Positions 11,001 to 25,205 are shown, counted from the stretch's first letter. The stretch is 64,000 nucleotides of DNA from Welwitschia mirabilis (GCA_051453625.1 JBOZIK010000001.1:191685962-191749961); one strand, 5' to 3'. Numbers and translations are program-made. The notes: generated by a model not told the origin, from the letters alone.

Positions 11001-14000
11001 ATATGTAATACAATTTTAAGAACTTTAGCATAATAAACCTAGGTATTTTGATAGTAATAATGATTTTGGTTGTTTTTATTTTTGTTATCATATTAGAAAA
11101 ATCCATTTTAGTTTATGTAAGTTTTCCTATTTCATTAATATCCCTTTATCGAATCGAACAGATGGAAATTTAATAGTTTCATGCTCATCAATGGTGCACA
11201 TATCATATATAGTTCCATCACTAATTGTCTTAGATTTAGATGTTTATAGGTTATTACTTCAATGTTTTTATAAGATCTATTCCAATGTTCAAAGCTCTTA
11301 GCTATGTTTCCTAAGATTTTTCATGCTTTATATAGCTCTGTAAATGTGAAATTTTCACCCCTTATCATCTTTATTAGTTTCTTCCTCTATGAACTTGGTC
11401 CTTTATAGAAAATTCTTAACAACCTTCATGCGTCAAAACAAAGTTGTGGACATCTCTTTAATAATCCTTTCTTGGAAATTTGTAATTTTTCTTTTAAGTT
11501 TATTAGTTTTATGTATTAGAAAGTACTATGTTAAAACTAACATGTGAATCTCTTGATGATTTAATATAATAAAGTTTTAAACCATGCATCCAATATTTTT
11601 CTTTCTATTTAAAGAAAAGAAAAAATGTTTGATTCTAGTTACTTCACTAGTATGAAATAAAGGCTTTAAGTATTCTTAGTTAAGACTAATACTAGAGATA
11701 CTTAAGAGTGATTGGTATTCTAATTGGTCATTGCTTTTCTTATAGCATCAATTAGTAGTAGATCTAATCTAATGGTGCATGAAAATTAAGATTAATAAAA
11801 TTATTTTTTTTGATAGAATACTAATGAAAAATGATAGAGATTACTAAAACACATAATTCACAATTAAAAAGATAATGAAACTTAAAACAACTATGGTGGT
11901 GATAATTAAAGTATTAAAAGCACCAATAAACTATAGAAATTTGCATTATAAAAAGTAAATAGAACTTAGTATAAGAAGTTTGATTAACCAATATAAGACA
12001 TATGATAGAAAATATTTGTTATTCAAAAATTTAGACTCACAAATAAATGTATCTATTATCAGTGAAATACACAAAGATATTTCATACATTTTGTTAATAG
12101 AAGTAAACATATTCTATTTGAAATTGAAAATTCAAAAATAAGAATAAGCCACATATAGATAGGAGTAAGGCACCATGTATAGATTTCAGGCATATGTTTG
12201 TACATAAATGCTATTATGCTCTAGATTTATCTAATTCTTGTAAAACATATATGTAACTTTTTTATTTTTTATTAAATAGAAATATAAAAATAGTAAAAAA
12301 TTTCATAAGTAAAATAATTATTATCAGGTAGAGAAATACCAATTACAATCCCTAGAAAACTTCTTAACATAATATCAAAATTTTACTACTCCTTGACACT
12401 TATATTAAATTATGATAAATGGAAAATGAATCCTAGAAATCATGGTAGGTATTTTAGTTTTAAATATTAGAACATTCTATTATAATATAAGCAATCCTAA
12501 TTATCATTCTTTCATAAGGGATGAAATATATTTTAAAGATTAAAAAAATAAGCAAAGGTCTAAAAGGTACATTGAAGTAATCATAAAGAAAATCTATCAT
12601 GCAAAGCCTAGATTATATACTATACATTATAAATGTAATGAAAGTATAAGTAATTAGGAATATTACATCTTATAATAAAATGTAAGGATATACTAGAATA
12701 GAATCAAAGATATTATTTACTTATATGTTAAACATCTAAACTCTACAAAGCATTAAAGAAATAAATTTAGAAAAGAAATCTAAGAGAATATTCAAAATAT
12801 ATTATTTCATGATTAGTAATATTAACTAAATTATAGATGAAAAAGTGAAGCAAATTCAATCATAATTTGAGTTATGTTTGCCAATGATGTAATCAATATA
12901 AAGATTAATAAATCACATATTAATGTATAAGGTAAGTTATAATAGATGCCACATGAATCAGTCATTTTCTCAACCCAAGGAGGAAGAAAAAATAGTTATA
13001 ATTTAATGATGTGATAAACCCTTATTATAGCCATTAAAATTCTTGATATAAAATGAAAATATTTCAATGGATGATAATACATACTACTTTAATGATAACA
13101 AACTCAAAGCTTCATAATTGAGTGGTGAGTAAAAGATGAAGGATGAAAGATGAGTAATCCTTAAAAATAGGTTATGCTTCTATAGCTTTTGTTTAGCTGA
13201 AAATACCCTTAGTTCATATTTATTATTAATAAATGAATTGTAATAGATCTTCTTAGGTTATAGAATATAGATATCTAGTTTTTGGTCTTTGTAGAATGGT
13301 TTAACATTGGTTAAAGATTATTTATTAAATTACCATTTGATTAGTATATCCTTCTTTTTAAAACACATTTAGCTTTAAAATACCAACAGCATTAGTAGTC
13401 TAAATAGTAGCATCACTTTCCTAAGCTAGCTTAGCTTCAACAAAGTTTAGACAACTTGAGATAATCTATAAACAAAGGTCCAAAGGTCAATCCTTTTGAA
13501 TTATAATTTTAATAAATAATATATAAAAATGATTAGTATTAATTTAATTATAAATATAGTATTTGAATCCTTAGATATGTTATAATGTACTAAATCTGAG
13601 AGGTTAATTATGTAAAAATTTAAATGTAAACATGAATTATTTTCATTTTCAAACTTAAGTGATAAAAATTTCTTGAGAGTTAAAATTATTTATGGTATTT
13701 AGGATTACTACAATATTTACACTATAGGTTTCAAATTAAAGAACCTTTAAACTCAAAACTTTTCTAAATCAGAAATCATCTAAAAGCACCAAGCATCTAA
13801 TCTAAGTCTTTTCTACTTAATAATGTTTAACTCATAAGTAATATAAATTAGATGTTTTTATTAAAAATTTATTATTCTTCAAACTTTAAAATTCTAGATT
13901 GTTTAATTACTAGTTGAACTACCATCTCATTCCTAATATAATAAATGTTAATACATCTTTTATTTCATGCATATTTTCAAAATGTAAATCAATTTAAAAA

Positions 14001-15310
14001 TGCAATAATACTTATAAAGGTAAAGACATTTTAATAGTAGTTTAAGTGATTTAAAAATCATCTTAACTATCCTAAAAAAATTATAATTAAGAACTTGTAA
14101 TGGATTAAATTAAAATCATGAGAAAAATAAGGATTTCTAACTTAGAGAATAGAAGCTTTTCTAGGAGTTTTTCTAGAGGGTATTAATTTGGAAATCAAGA
14201 ATGATAATAATAGCTATAATGACTATAATATGTAATGACATTCAACATTTTTAACCTTAATACATAGCTAGTAGAAAACATGATTTTGGATTTCACATAA
14301 GAAACTTTAAGTGTAAAATGAAAAACAATGTTTTCCATTAGGAGTTTAACTCTTACATACTCGATTTATTATGATCTAGATTATTAATTTTCTTTTTTAA
14401 CTAATAATTATTTTTGTTTTAATTTCACCTTAATTAATAATATAAATAAATAAAGTCCTCCCAAAACTAATTAATCATGTAATAATACATACATGATATA
14501 ACTCGATGATGATGGTGGTGATATTAATAGTATTAGTGGTACTAAAAATAATTAATAATAAAAAGCATTTCATTAAATTATATATTATGCTAATGTATTA
14601 TTCAATGATTCATAGCTACATCATAGTAAACAAATCTATATAATATGCGAAATCACTACTTCATGTATATTAAAAATATAAAACTAATAAGTAACTCTAA
14701 TATAACAATTATTAATTACATATTTTTAAATATAAGTATGAGATTATATCATTTGACAAAGTACTTATCACTTCTTTTAACATCTATATGTGCATAATTC
14801 CATTAGATTCCAACCACTATATGATTGAAATGATTTTCACCCATTTTAACTTTTGATGAAATTTATAAAGCATATTATCAGTTAAAAATTATTATAAGTT
14901 AATAAATAATCAAAATGATATAAATAAAATAACATAAGAAAAGCACATCACATTTATGTGGCTTGGCATAAGCCCAAATACATAAGGTTTTAAACCCAAT
15001 TAAATGTTTAGATAATATTATATTAATAAATAGAGTTAAAAATTTTAATGCAAGTACATTGAAATGTTACTATATTAGAAGCACCATGATTGAAATTGGT
15101 AACAACACGAGGCTTATAAAGATATGTCTATACATAAAATTTATATTAAGGGAAAAAAATATGAAATATAATTAACACATATGAGAACCATATTATGATA
15201 AGCATAATGTAAGAAATATCTAAATAAGATCAGTCCTTCTAAATTACTAACATTATTAAGAAATATAAGTATTTAAAGGATTTTTAATTACTATTAATAA
15301 TAGGATACAT
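11001..15310. other. AT-rich stretch, nothing assigned
   Basis: No open frame of useful length and no clear similarity to the other repeats of the window. On the minus strand between about 11450 and 11130 a frame with few stops (KKLIKMIRGENFTFTELY) has the look of a decayed coding region, but I cannot assign it. The rest is A/T runs and short simple sequence. Confidence 0.5.
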
Positions 15311-18073
15311 ACACGAGATATAAGTAGAAAATCAATAGTTCTATCATGAGGATAGATAAATATATATTTATATCTATCACTTAATGTTTTTCAGTTTTTA
15401 ATAATGTTATCAATTTGTGATTTTGATCATTATGTATCATTTTAATAGGACATCAATTAAAGAATTAAAATTTCAAGTTTTTATTACAATATTATGAACT
15501 ATCTTTGTTATTCCTAAGTTAAAATAATAATAATGCTAAAAAGAAAATGGGTCACACTACCTCTTTGTGCCTTGGAATACATGCTTAAACTTAAATAGAT
15601 CCTATTTGTCAATTTAATCAAAAAAATATAAGTTGTAAACCAACCTATAATGATAAAAATAAAAAATGAAATTTCATAGTTATATCAGAATAGAAGAAGA
15701 TTAATAAGTCTTATTAATCTTCTATTTCAAAAAACAAGAGGATTTAGTACTTGAAAAAAATAAAACATAATTATTATGAATAACCTACTTGGCCTAGAAA
15801 TATTTTGTATATTTTCCCAATATTTATTTTACGTACTATTACATGTACAGTAGGTTTAGTAGTTCTACAACCATCAATAATAGGTGAACTAGCAAATCCA
15901 TTTGCAACTTAATTGGAGATATTCCCCTAAGGATATTCTTTTCCCTATTTTTCAAATACTTCATATAGTACTAGATAAATTCTTTGATGGATTTTAATGA
16001 CCTTAGTTCCTTTTGGATTATTAATAGTACCTTTTTTAGATAATGTAAATGTCTTTTAAATTATTATAATATCACTATCTATTAAAGATTTTTATAAGTA
16101 TCTCACATATGGAATTAGCATTCTCATGTATTTTTTTAACTTAGTTAACTTTCTAATAGAAAATACCATCTCGTTTAAGTGGAGGGCTCTTTCGATCAAG
16201 CAAATTTAAATTCTATTGGATTTTTTGCAGTCTTAGTCCAACCCTTACTTAACAATAACTAATAAACAAGCCTTATCAAATATTGTTTAATTATTCTCAT
16301 GTTTAACATAATGTTTGACTTATTTCATAAAGAATTTAGATCCTCTTAGATTATTATCTTCTTTTTAGTTTATAATTATCCTAAATTTCATGTAATATTA
16401 ATTCCATTACATTAATGTCTAGTTAATCTCCATTTTATAAGTATGTAATAAAGGATGTTAATTAAACTACTATGATTGTAAAGTTATGTTCCTTGATGAT
16501 GATTTTTAGTAAGGTATACAATCTTATTATTAGATGATGCTAGATAGGATAAGTAGATTCAACCCACAATAATGTTGACTAATCCCAGTAGATCTTAATA
16601 GATGGATTATTATGGTATTTTACGTCTTTAACTTTGACCACTTAACTAAGTTATTATGAATAGCTATCCTAAATAGAAGGTATGACTATAATACCTATCA
16701 ATGATTTTTTCTTTTATGTGTTTAACTTAAAATAGTAGACATTACATTATGTAGTATAGTCAAACCAAAATAAATGAGGTAAATATCTAGTATCATTCTT
16801 TCTTAGGGATAATTGTGTTGAATTAATAAAAATTACATAGATTTTTTCTAACTTGTAATGATAATCTAAAGTAAGGCTAAAATTGAAAGTTGAAAGTTAT
16901 GAAAAAACTTTCATCAGAGAGTTAGAAAAATGAAAAACTTCCAAGCTTTTAGCTTAATTTGTCCTTTAGCAATTCTTCAATCTAATGATATCTTGTACTT
17001 TCCTAAAATATAATGGAAACTATCAAGTTATGATAGCTCATATCATGATGACATAATTTTATTCACCATATGAGGATTGGTAAATTCAATATTCACTTGA
17101 TACTTCATAGTCCTTTAATAAGTATGCAAAATAAGGACTTATAGTACTTAAAATCCATCAAATAAAAGTGACTTAAATTAACTGACTTAAATTAACTGAC
17201 TTGATAATATAGTTTTTAATTAAGTACTACAAATATAAAGCTATTTACAACTTGAAATAAAAATTAAACAACTATTTTGTATTAAATAAAAAAATAACAT
17301 TACACCAAGAGAATAAGAAGATGCTAATGTGAATTCCATAATCTAGCCTTAAGACAAGTTCATTCCCAAATAAGGTACTTAGAAGATCATGTTAACTATA
17401 ACACTTTAAGGATTCTACTACTTTTCTAATTAAAGAATCCTTTATAATGATGGTTCACGGGCCTTTTATAGGTGAGCATGATGTGTGGGGTAATATAAAG
17501 ACTTTGGATTATAGTGCTAGGTAGGTAGTTACAAAGTTTTTCATGTAGATTTAAGTAGAGCCTTTGTCTTCCTAGGTAGATGAGAATCAACATGATAAGT
17601 TCAATACATGGCCTTAGGATGATAATTCTTCTGCCAACTGATGATGTTGCCATGTGTCTTCCATATCATTGCACTTAACATTGCCACATATTACTACTAC
17701 ATGTCTTCTGTGTAATCATCACATGTTATTGAAAATACCAATTGTTTTTTATGTGAAATTTAAGTAAGCTCATAATTCCATTTTGCTTATTTTTCCATGA
17801 TAAGTTTAAAATGTAACAATTGAAGTTTTTTACTCTAAATAACCAACGTCGTTGATGACTTCATGAAGATGTCTTATTCTAAGCTAAATAATCTTCATCT
17901 TTTGACATCTCCTTCAGAATTTGATAAATAGTCTAAAAATATTATGGGAAGATGATAAATCTACAAATAATATTTAAAAGGAGTAAAATATCTAATATCA
18001 TAAAAAAGTAAATTTAATATGTCTTATTAAGCTAAATTAATCAGATAACTTGATTAAAACATGTATTTTTTCA
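15311..18073. repeat. Left arm of the large repeat unit, copy 1
   Basis: This arm is repeated at 28098-30914 with clear similarity throughout. Its left border is abrupt and identical in both copies: similarity begins at AGATATAAGTAG. On the minus strand it carries two conserved but broken frames around 15780-16260 and an open frame at 17426-17653. It also has a TATAAAAGG box pointing left near 17461-17470. It abuts the family A LTR, so it may be the 3' internal part of a preceding element or an unrelated minus-strand insertion copied with it. Confidence 0.7.
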
Positions 18074-19410
18074 TGTTAACTAATAACACTAAAAAATTGA
18101 CACTTATATCAAGGAATTAGTAAGTTTAATTAATCATTAGGGTGGTTTTATGCATTTCTTTTATCTAATACTATGAATATTCTATTTTACTACTAATATG
18201 TTTAAACACTATTATTTTGCAGTATAAATATAACATCAAGAATATTATGATAAGAGATGAAGCCATGCTAAGCATAATTGGTAAAAGTGCTAATTGTAGG
18301 CATGGCAATTCCAGTTTCTTAAAGCAAAATAATACCTTTCTTATGTTCCTAAGTTCTCTAGACATAACTTAATTCATTTCTACCATTTTCAAAAAAGAAG
18401 ATGAACAATAAATATTTTCCAAAAAGAATCTCTTAATTTATCCTTATGACTAAAGAATTATTTTATATACTTTGGGGATTCTTCAGAGTAACCCCATTAG
18501 GCCTTGGAAACTATAATTAAAAACCCTAATTTAGGCCTATAAATACACTTTCTTACTTCATTTGAGGGAAGTTACTTTTATATTGATATTTTAAGGAGAC
18601 TAGAGATTTAATCATGAGTTCTTTCTATGCCTCTCTTAATGATGAACTATCTACTAAGATAGCATGATGCTTTTTGGCTTAGCATGAGTACATTTCTAAT
18701 ATGTATTCTTTACTTATTCTGATAGTAAAGTACTATATGTTTCTGATGCATTATGTTAATATTAAGTTGCAAATTTCATACTTGTTATACTTAGAATTGG
18801 ATAAGTCATGCTTTTAATTTAAGATCTAATTTGGTATTATACTTAGAATTAGCTAAGTTATGATTTTAATTTAAGTTCTAATTTGGTGATTTTTCTTTAC
18901 ATTATATCTTTCATAACATGAATGTTTATTTGATGGATCTTGGAAGACCCCTACTTTTCATGCTTATTTTATGCTTATTGTGAAGGCTAGGTGGCTTGGT
19001 TATATCATCCTCATCTCTATGATGGGTGAGATTATGTCATTATTCTTGAGATTAAACTAATGAAATACTCATGTTCATAGTGGATTATATCATTGCGAAT
19101 GAGTTGAAAGTAAAACTATAGGTTTTCATTTTAAGTATCTATAATTTTTCATAAAGTTATTATATTAGTTTTAATGTTATATCCAATTCCTAGATCTTTA
19201 ATATTATTTCACTCTTTTCTACTCTCTATTTTTGTACTTATTTTACTAATAGCTTGTGTCATCTATATATGAGGAAAAGTGACATTAGGACTATGCTACA
19301 AACAAAAGTCTTAGTATTTTTAGTAAAAGTTGGATTTGACTATAGAAGATTTATATTTTTAGGGTGATCTTATAAATGGTGATAAATACAAGTGTAGCTA
19401 AATTTCATCA
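18074..19410 (+). mobile_element. LTR of family A, copy 1
   Basis: Starts TGTTAACTAATAAC and ends ATTTCATCA, giving TG...CA over 1337 bases. It is repeated at 30915-32144, in reverse at 4453-6314, and partly at 44079-44499. It contains a TATA box (18538-18545) and is followed after 12 bases by the primer-binding site. The start is set where the minus-strand copy stops matching, so it could be off by tens of bases. Confidence 0.7.
18538..18545 (+). promoter_or_regulatory. TATA box of family A LTR copy 1
   Basis: TATAAATA in GGCCTATAAATACAC, at the same place in all three well-preserved family A LTRs. Transcription would start about 30 bases downstream. Confidence 0.7.
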
Positions 19411-19422
19411 TGAATAGCTTTT

Positions 19423-19440
19423 TGGTGTTGTTGTCAGGGA
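19423..19440 (+). other. Primer-binding site, tRNA-Asp type, family A copy 1
   Basis: TGGTGTTGTTGTCAGGGA. It equals the Athila/Tat site TGGCGCCGTTGCCGGGGA with five changes, all C-to-T or G-to-A. It lies 12 bases past the LTR end and upstream of gag. Confidence 0.8.
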
Positions 19441-19479
19441 TAGAGACATGGTAGCTATAGTGGAGGATGCATGGAGTTT

Positions 19480-20345
19480 ACTTTTCTATACCCTTTTTAG
19501 CTTTTTTCCGCCCTTATTTTTTAGTTTTTTTCTCTTTTCTTTATTTTTTACTATTTTATTTCTAGTGCATTTTGCTTTTTCCTTTTTATTGCTAATGGAT
19601 TGGTGTTGGTCACTTGATCAATGAAATCTAATCTAATGACTTCTTTTTCCTTTCTTTTTTATTTTTATTTTTTTCCCTTTTTTCTTTTAAGTTTTTTATT
19701 TATTCCTTTTATTTATTTTATTGAAAAAGATAATCTTGATAGTATATCAAAATTTCTTATAGGGACTAATCTCTTATAAGCTTTAAAGAGAAAAATTCAA
19801 GAAAATAATTAAAAAAATCATTCTTCTATCCATATTATCTCTTCTCTTTTTTCTTTTTAATCTTAGATGATTTCTTCAATAGGCACTTAAAGATTATTTT
19901 AAAGAAGAACATCATTAAAAAATCTCAAGGAAGTGCCTTAGTACATGTAGTACTCATTTTTGTAATTTTTGTTTCATGCATTACATTTCATTATATTTTT
20001 ATTTTTCATTAATCATTCTTGGGATCCTTGTTTAGTACTTTTTTCTACAAGTGGACTAAACTAATATTATATCTTAAATTGTTAATTTTTTGAAACATTG
20101 TCTATCCTTTTTGCTAAATCAATTTTATACCATCTTACTAGCACTACTATCTTCCCTCATTAGCACTATTAGTTTTTTGTGTTACACTATCTTTGTATTT
20201 GGTGAAATTCACTTTTAAAACATCTTGAACCTTTTTATCTACTATGTAATTCTAAAAATGTAACCTATTTTTGACTATTTTCTCATGTTTTATGAACTAG
20301 ATATAAACTTTTGATTGTATATTATATCGAATTCTTTAATCCAAC
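19480..20345 (+). other. Untranslated leader of family A, pyrimidine-rich
   Basis: Between primer site and gag ATG. The stretch 19495-19690 is nearly all T and C with long T runs, and the same tract is present in copy 2 (32230-32430) and, reversed, in copy 3. No open frame. It includes the block around 20115-20165 that recurs at 32860-32910 and 3740-3810. Confidence 0.6.
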
Positions 20346-22095
20346 ATGGCTAGAAATCCTAGAGGCCAATCATAAGAGAGATCAAAATAAAGTTATAATG
20401 GATCTAGGAGTAACCTTTATCCAAACTAACCTAGACTTACTTTGAAAGAATATTTTAAACCTTAATTTTTAGGTACATGTTCTTGCATTATTCAACCTTC
20501 AAATACCAAAAGAATAGACTTGAAACCAGCAATGATTTAACTTCTTCCACACTCTCATGATTTAAAGTTAAAATATCCTTGCTTACATCTCAAATAATTT
20601 GAGAGTGTTCTTTCCATAATTTCTCAAAATCCAGATAAATCCAATGGTCTTATATTAAATTTATTTCCTCTTTTCCTTAAATAAAAGATAAAAATCTTAG
20701 ATTTACATATTGAAACCTATTTTCATTACCACATGGACTAAACTCAACCAAGCCTTCACTAGAAAGTTTTTCACTAGTTACAAAAAAAAAATGCCATTAA
20801 AATGAAAATTATGAACTTTTAATAAAAGGATAATGAAACATTATTCTATACCTTATAGAAATTCAATAATCTACTTCTTAAATGACCATAACATGGTTTT
20901 GATTAAGAAAGAGTTATGAGTTTCTTTTATAAAGTATTTTCATTTAATCATAAGTAACTTGTAGAGATGATGTATAAGAGAAGCTTTTTGGAACTTGAGA
21001 TTAATGAAGCTTGGGATTTCATTGAGATTATATATAAGAGTTTTAAAAATTAAGATAAATCTAATGAACAAATAAAATCACCATAGCTTGTTAGGTCTAC
21101 TAGTATCTTTAAAACCCCTAATAATACTGACGTTAACCAAACGTTAGATGAGATTTCTAAGAAAATTGAAACTTTTGACACCACTCTTAAGTCCATAACT
21201 TCACCTATCAATTGTAATATTTGTCATGTAAATACTCACAAAACCTTAGATTTCCCATACATTTCTACATTCAAGGAAGTAGTAAAAGAATAAATTAATG
21301 CTATAAGACAATAATAGCATAACTAAACAACCATGGTTCCTACTCTAATACCTATAACACTTGATAGAGAAATCACCCAAAAATTTTATGAAAATAAGAT
21401 ACCTCTACCTATGCCTCATCTAGTCAACTAATTCAAATCCTTTTCTGACTTCCAACTATTTATAAATCATACTTAAAAAGTTCATGAATGTCCAACATCA
21501 CACTAATTCATCTCAATGATAATTCAATCAATAAACCTCTTTTACTTTGCAAAATCTAGAACAACGAATGCATTAACTAAGTTAATCCACCACCAATATC
21601 TTTACATCACTTAACCAATGTAAGAAGGAAAGGCTTCTTACTACACATAACCCTAACTGTAGTAATTGTAATTAATGGAAGACACATAAATCAAGGAAAC
21701 AAAGGCCATAAACTTAAGAAGTGGGAAATAAATTAACAAAATAATTAAAAAATAAATAATCTAAAGAAGTAGAAGCACAATATGATAAGCCTAGAATTAA
21801 AGAAAAGTTAGAGGAGAAACATGAAGATAAGAGAGTTATCCTAATTTATAAGGAATCCATACCATTTCCTCAACAACTTAGAAATAATAAATTAATTAAA
21901 AACAATAAAAAACACTAAAATTTTTCAAGTAAGTGAAAATCAATATCCCTCTTTTAAAAGCCATCAAGTAAGTCCCTTCTTATGCTAAATTCTTAAAATA
22001 TATAAAAGAAGGATGAATGTGAAGAGTAATGCCTTCCTTGCTCAACAAACTAGTGCTATCATTTAAAATCAAATCCCTTCAAAATCCAAATTTTC
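20346..22095 (+). pseudogene. Ty3/gypsy gag, family A copy 1
   Basis: The frame opens at ATG 20346 with MARNPRGQS. It continues through LTLKEYFKP, KRIDLKPAMI, LLPHSHDLKLKYPCLHLK and an LFPLFLK block, the characteristic order of plant Ty3/gypsy Athila/Tat-type gag. Glutamine positions are often TAA or TAG. Near 21140-21190 comes LDEISKKIETFDTTLKSI, a short helix. Then follows a zinc knuckle at 21213-21254 (CNICHVNTHKTLD) whose last cysteine is now TTC; copy 2 has TAC there, so the ancestor probably had TGC. In a live element this capsid-nucleocapsid precursor binds the RNA. The protease segment follows with a basic linker between. Confidence 0.8.
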
Positions 22096-22100
22096 AATAA

Positions 22101-22560
22101 GCGTTATTAGATCTTTGAGTAGTGTTAATATTTTACCTTATAGTATCTACAAGGAACTTAATTTAAATGATCTTAAGAATATTAAAGTTTTATTACAATT
22201 AGCTGATAATTCCTTAAAATCACCTTTGGGCATAATAGAGGATGTGATTGTTTAAGTAAAAAAATTACTACTTTTTAATTAAATTTTTAGTTTTGTTGAT
22301 TAAAAATACTATAAGTCATACCAATTCTATTATCTTGGGGAAACCTTATCTTGCTTCTCTTAATGCTCATATCAATTTTCAAAATAGTATACTGAATTTT
22401 TCCTTTAAAAACATAACTATTAAATTGAATATTTTTAATACATAAAGCAACCTGATGATTTGGAAAGAGTGGAGTTTATTAAAAAACTTGATGATCTTGA
22501 TTCTTATTCCTATGAGATAAACATTCTTTCTATGTCATATTATTTAGGTTTTGATTTGTA
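22101..22560 (+). pseudogene. Retroviral-type aspartic protease, family A copy 1
   Basis: The translation gives ALLDL, a one-base slip, then SSVNILPYSIYKELNLNDLK, and further LQLADNSLKSPLGIIEDVIV. This is the signature of the Athila/Tat-group protease ('DLGASVNxxPYSxYKxLgLgxLk ... LADrSxxxPxGiiEDVlV'), in which the catalytic triad reads DLG rather than DTG. The C-terminal part continues as ILGKPYLASLNAHINF, matching 'iLGRPFLAtaxAlIDv'. Frameshifts and TAA stops make it inactive. In a functional element it would cleave the Gag-Pol polyprotein. Reverse transcriptase should follow but does not. Confidence 0.8.
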
Positions 22561-22564
22561 TAAT

Positions 22565-23330
22565 AATGAATTTTTAATGATATGAACTTACCTCTTGAAA
22601 ATCTAAGATATTTCTTTGATAATGGCCCTCCTAATGCATTGATTTCTTTACTTATACCTTCATCAAAGGAAAATGTTTAACAAGAATTATTAGTTGAACA
22701 TGATAAAGAAATAAGATGATCCTCTTAAAATGTTTAAGCCTTAAGGAGTATTCTTCATACACCCTTCTTGAAGTTTTCAATTCATGTGTGGAGTTTTTTC
22801 ATGATAACTTTTCTAAGTCTAATTCATCTATTGATTAATAGTCATATTCTTTTAATCTTTACCCTTTTTAAACTTCACCCAGAAATACATACAAATCTTG
22901 TAAACCTAATTTGATTTTATCGAATGAGATTGAATTAGATTTATCTACTCAGCCTTAAGAATATTGGATAAGACTATGGAAAAATCTCATGTGTTCAAGG
23001 ATTCTCTTTTCACAGAAAACCCTACTCATTTACATCCACATCACTTAAATTTTATCTACTTACACTTATCCAAGTTACCTTAATATAATCCCTCATCACC
23101 TACATTTAATCCATTCCTTCTATCATCTTATTAGTTTATGAGACTTACTGATCCTAGTTAATGGTCTTTTCTTCAAATCATAAATTAAGAGATCTTTTAC
23201 CTTCTTAAAGGTTGATCAAAATTTTGTAAGTTTTTTCTTTTTGATTAACTTATTCTTTAAAGGTTTGAGTTCTTTATTAATATTTACATGAATTTAGAGA
23301 TCTCCCATTTGAACCCAATGAAAAATAAAA
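22565..23330 (+). pseudogene. Unidentified conserved frame after protease, copy 1
   Basis: A reading frame similar in both family A internal regions follows the protease. Pieces visible here are LRYFFDNGP, then (shifted) DDPLKMFKP and GVFFIHPS, then ILSNEIELDLST, TMEKSHVFKDSLF, HLHPHHLNFIYLHL and FMRLTDPS. I do not recognise the family. It sits where reverse transcriptase is expected but contains no YxDD or other polymerase motif that I can see. Copy 2 (25680-26440) preserves a 62-codon open piece. It could be an accessory frame of a non-autonomous element or a captured sequence. Confidence 0.4.
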
Positions 23331-23560
23331 GAAGGGTGAATTTTCGTCTTTCATGATCATTCTTTCCTTCAAAGCATTTATAAGAATGAGATTATTTTCT
23401 CTATTAGGTTAATGCCAATGATCCTTTCATGTGCTATGAATACAAAAAGAAAAAAATAATAAGAGCAAGAAATACCAAGAAAAATATTAAAGTTCTTTAG
23501 CACATATTTTTTATGATCTTTTATATTAGGTTTAGTTAACTACATCAGGGCTATGGATAC

Positions 23561-23660
23561 NNNNNNNNNNNNNNNNNNNNNNNNNNNNNNNNNNNNNNNN
23601 NNNNNNNNNNNNNNNNNNNNNNNNNNNNNNNNNNNNNNNNNNNNNNNNNNNNNNNNNNNN
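23561..23660. other. Assembly gap (100 N, probably unknown size)
   Basis: The sequence before the gap corresponds to 26680 of the next copy and the sequence after it to about 20640 of the previous one. The order therefore steps backward within the unit. Confidence 0.99.
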
Positions 23661-25205
23661 AAGATTTATACTTACACTTCAAAAAAATTGAATGTGTACT
23701 CTCATCTATGCATCAAATCCCAATACCTTTTCTACACTTAGGTTGATATTATTCCTTTTTTGTTTCAAAGAAAAAGATAAATCTTTATTTCATACCTTAA
23801 AAGCTATCTTTAGTACAACTTGATAAAATTTAAACTGAGCCTTCATTACTAAGCTCTTTTCTACTCATAAAACCAATGTCCTTAGATTAGAGATAGTGAA
23901 CTTTTAATAAAAGGATAATGAAACATTCTTCTATACCTTAGAGAAATTCAAGAATATACTTCTTGAATGATCACAACATGGTTTTGAGCAAGGAAGAGTT
24001 ATGAGTTTCTTTTATAAAGGACTTTCATTTAACATAGGTAACTTGTAGGGATGATGTATAGGAGAAGCTTTTTGGATCTTGAGATTAATGAATTTTGGAA
24101 TTTCATTGATATGATATCTAAGAGTTTTAAAAATTAAGAGAAACCTAATGAGCCAACAAAATCACCACAACTTATTACTACCAGTATCTTTAAAATCCCT
24201 AATAATAATAAGGTTAACTAAAAGTTAGATGAGATTTCTAAGAAAATTGAAACTCTTGATACCACTCTTAAGTCCATAGCTTCACCTCTCAATTATAACA
24301 TTTGTCATGTGAATACTCACAAAACTTTAGATTACCCATCCATTTCTATGTTCAAGGAAGTAGTGAAAGAATAAGTCAATGCTATAAGAAAATAATGGCA
24401 TAACCAAGCAACCATAGTTTCTATTGCATACCTATAACCCTAGATAGAGAAACCATCCAAAATTTTTATGAAAATAAGATACCCCTACCTAAGCCTCATC
24501 TAGTCAACTTAAAAGTTCAAATCCTTCTTCAACTTACAACTTTTTAGAAACCACATTTCAAAAGTTCATGGAAGTCCAGCATTACACTAACGCATCTTAA
24601 TGATAATTCAACCAAAAAATCTTTTTCAATTAGAAAAATCTAGAATAAGAAATGCATTAACTATGTCAATACACCATTGATATCTTTACATCACTTAATC
24701 AAAGTAAGAAGGAAAAGCTTCTTGCTACACATAATCCTAATCCTAGTAGTTGTAAGTTAATGGTGGATACACAAACCAAGCAAACAAAGATCATAAACTT
24801 GAGAACTAGGAATAAAATCAATAAATATTAAAAAATAAATAATTCCAAGAAGAATAAGTACAACAACATAAGCCTAAAATTAAAGAAAAGATAAAGGAGA
24901 AACATGAATATAAGAGAGTTATCCCAATTTATAAGGAAACCAAACCATTTCCTCAAAATATTAGAAATAATCACTTAATTAAAAAACAACAAAAAATATA
25001 AAATTTTTTTGAGGAAGTTAAAATAAATATCCCTCTTTTAAAATCCATTAAATAAGTCCATTCTTATGCTAAATTCTTAAAAGATATATGCACTATGAAA
25101 AGAAGAATGAATGTGAAGAGTAATGCATTCCTGTCTCGATAGATTAGTATGCTTAACAAACTAGTGCTATCATTCAAAACCAAATCCCTCCAAAATACAA
25201 ATTTT
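23661..25205 (+). pseudogene. Ty3/gypsy gag, family A copy 2 (5' end lost in gap)
   Basis: Aligns with 20640-22095 at high nucleotide similarity, and differences are enriched in C/T and G/A. The N-terminal part of gag is not present after the gap. It retains the region around the helix (about 24215-24280) and a zinc knuckle in which the first Cys is Tyr (NYNICHVNTHKTLDYP) and the last Cys is also Tyr, so two of the four ligands are gone. The protease follows at 25209. Stop codons interrupt it in the same style as copy 1, but not always at the same places, so the two decayed at least partly independently. Confidence 0.75.

Noticed and set aside
17426-17653. MATS... open frame (also 30303-30500) as a gene
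   Set aside because: Repeated because the whole arm is repeated. It lies upstream of a minus-strand TATA box and has no recognisable domain.
18171-18365. Open frames at 18171-18365 and 31054-31236, minus strand
   Set aside because: They lie antisense in the family A LTR upstream of the TATA box, and similarity follows the nucleotide repeat.
21437-24530. Possible tRNA B-box-like words (GTTCAAATCC and similar)
   Set aside because: No cloverleaf or A-box at the right distance. They fall inside decayed gag.
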